6,676 bases of DNA from Planctomycetota bacterium (GTDB lineage: Bacteria > Planctomycetota > Planctomycetia > Pirellulales > Lacipirellulaceae): NCBI GenBank assembly GCA_022615465.1, contig JAKEGR010000200.1, positions 1-6,676 on the forward strand, read 5' to 3'. Shown here piece by piece: positions 5,972-6,676 of this stretch. The notes under the pieces are model-generated. The model worked only from the letters and a program-made list of their open reading frames with translations. It was not told the origin of the DNA and did no database searches. Position 1 is the first letter of the stretch; each line of letters begins with the position of its first letter. The position numbers and the translations under genes are program-made.

Positions 5972-6676
5972 TCAAGGTGACTTCGAAACAACGGAACCTC
6001 CCTGTCCCTGAAAGTAGTCTAGCCCAGATTTTTCACAAGGCAACGGACAGCTATTAGCCTTTGTTCCCACATAGAGTGTCACGATGCCGCCGGTGAGCGG
6101 ATAGCGGCGAAGGTCGGCAAGCCCAACGATCCGCATGCGGTCGCAAAGAGCTTCGCCTTGGGGAAACTCGCCGACGCTTTCCGGCAGATAACTGTAGGCC
6201 CCGGCGGAATTCCGCGAGACGAACTGACCAACGCGCGGCAAAATGTGGCGGAAGTACCATCCATAGATCGCTCGGAAGGGCTGCCAGTCGGGCGTGGAGA
6301 ATTCGAGGACGGCGACGCGGCCACCCGGAGCGGCGACTCGCACCATCTCGCCCAGGCCGCGGTCGGTGTCGTCCACGTTCCGCAGACCGAATGCCACACA
6401 AACGATTTGAAACGCATTGCTGGGAAACGGCAGCGATTGGGCGTCGGCTTCGACAAACGTGATCCGACCATCCGCTCCCGCCTCGCGGCATTTTTCACGG
6501 CCGATGGCCAGCATCTCGTGACAGAAATCGGCGGCAACGATCGGTGTCTTTCCACCCGACGCGCGGTCGTACGCCAACGCCAAGTCGCCCGTGCCGGTGC
6601 AGAGGTCGAGGATTGGCAGCGGCCCCTTGGGCGGCGCGCGGCGAACCGTCTGCCGACGCCACCAGCGATCGATTCC
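5972..6676 (-). CDS. ubiE: Menaquinone/ubiquinone C-methyltransferase UbiE/MenG, 5' end outside window
   Basis: The 234 visible residues of a class I SAM-dependent methyltransferase that makes the last C-methylation in menaquinone synthesis (demethylmenaquinone to menaquinone) or the matching step for ubiquinone. Planctomycetes use menaquinone, so MenG activity is the likelier one (inference). Seen, in visible numbering: GIDRWWRRQTVR (1-12); SAM motif I ILDLCTGTGDLA (22-33); acidic Asp50 after strand 2; EADAQSLPFP (76-85); FGLRNVDD (96-103); and RVAAPGGRVAVLEFS (113-127), close to the second UbiE signature. Roughly 45-50 N-terminal residues are missing, including the first signature. The C-terminus is odd: UbiE proteins normally end just after the VTLYVGTK strand (about 199-206), but this one runs 28 residues further. 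The HdeD-family gene starts 31 bp downstream. Confidence 0.9.
   Translation of the reverse strand, partial: GIDRWWRRQTVRRAPPKGPLPILDLCTGTGDLALAYDRASGGKTPIVAADFCHEMLAIGREKCREAGADGRITFVEADAQSLPFPSNAFQIVCVAFGLRNVDDTDRGLGEMVRVAAPGGRVAVLEFSTPDWQPFRAIYGWYFRHILPRVGQFVSRNSAGAYSYLPESVGEFPQGEALCDRMRIVGLADLRRYPLTGGIVTLYVGTKANSCPLPCEKSGLDYFQGQGGSVVSKSP

Noticed and set aside
5941..5991. Longer start for the HdeD-family protein
   Set aside because: It would overlap ubiE and lacks a ribosome binding site, whereas ATG 5940 has AAGGAG at 7 nt.

Overview
This window looks like ordinary chromosomal DNA from a Gram-negative-type bacterium, most likely a planctomycete of the Pirellulales group. That assignment is inference. 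It rests on the combination of a lipid A kinase (LpxK), a short BON-domain protein with the TYHAKQLAQHA-type core that I associate with planctomycetes, a DUF3417-type alpha-glucan phosphorylase, and an FhcB/FwdB-like subunit of the methanofuran-linked C1 pathway. That pathway occurs in methanogens, some methylotrophic proteobacteria and planctomycetes. DNA is GC-rich and starts often lack a clear Shine-Dalgarno sequence.

Layout, left to right: the 3' end of lpxK (+, cut by the left edge, stop at 252-254) converges on a small BON-domain gene (-, 251-676), and their stop codons overlap. A gene-free stretch of about 615 bases (677-1291) follows. It holds a good sigma70-like promoter facing the BON gene, a 12-bp perfect palindrome with an AACGTT core, and a dense set of mutually exclusive inverted repeats just past the end of glgP. 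Then four genes lie on the minus strand, in transcription order: ubiE/menG (5' end cut by the right edge), an HdeD/DUF308 membrane protein, fhcB, and glgP. Gaps are 31 bp (ubiE-hdeD), 67 bp (hdeD-fhcB) and 421 bp (fhcB-glgP). The first three could be one transcript. The 421-bp gap has a candidate terminator, so glgP is probably transcribed separately.

Functionally the genes do not form one pathway: lipid A synthesis, menaquinone methylation, a small membrane protein, one subunit of the formyltransferase/hydrolase complex for C1 transfer, and glycogen/maltodextrin breakdown. The most notable point is FhcB. It keeps an N-terminal CX2CX3C...C set expected to bind a 4Fe-4S cluster, but has no cysteine where the archaeal enzyme binds its Mo/W. 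It also sits without its partner subunits. I see no CRISPR array, tRNA, rRNA, transposon or phage gene, and no convincing new multi-gene system.
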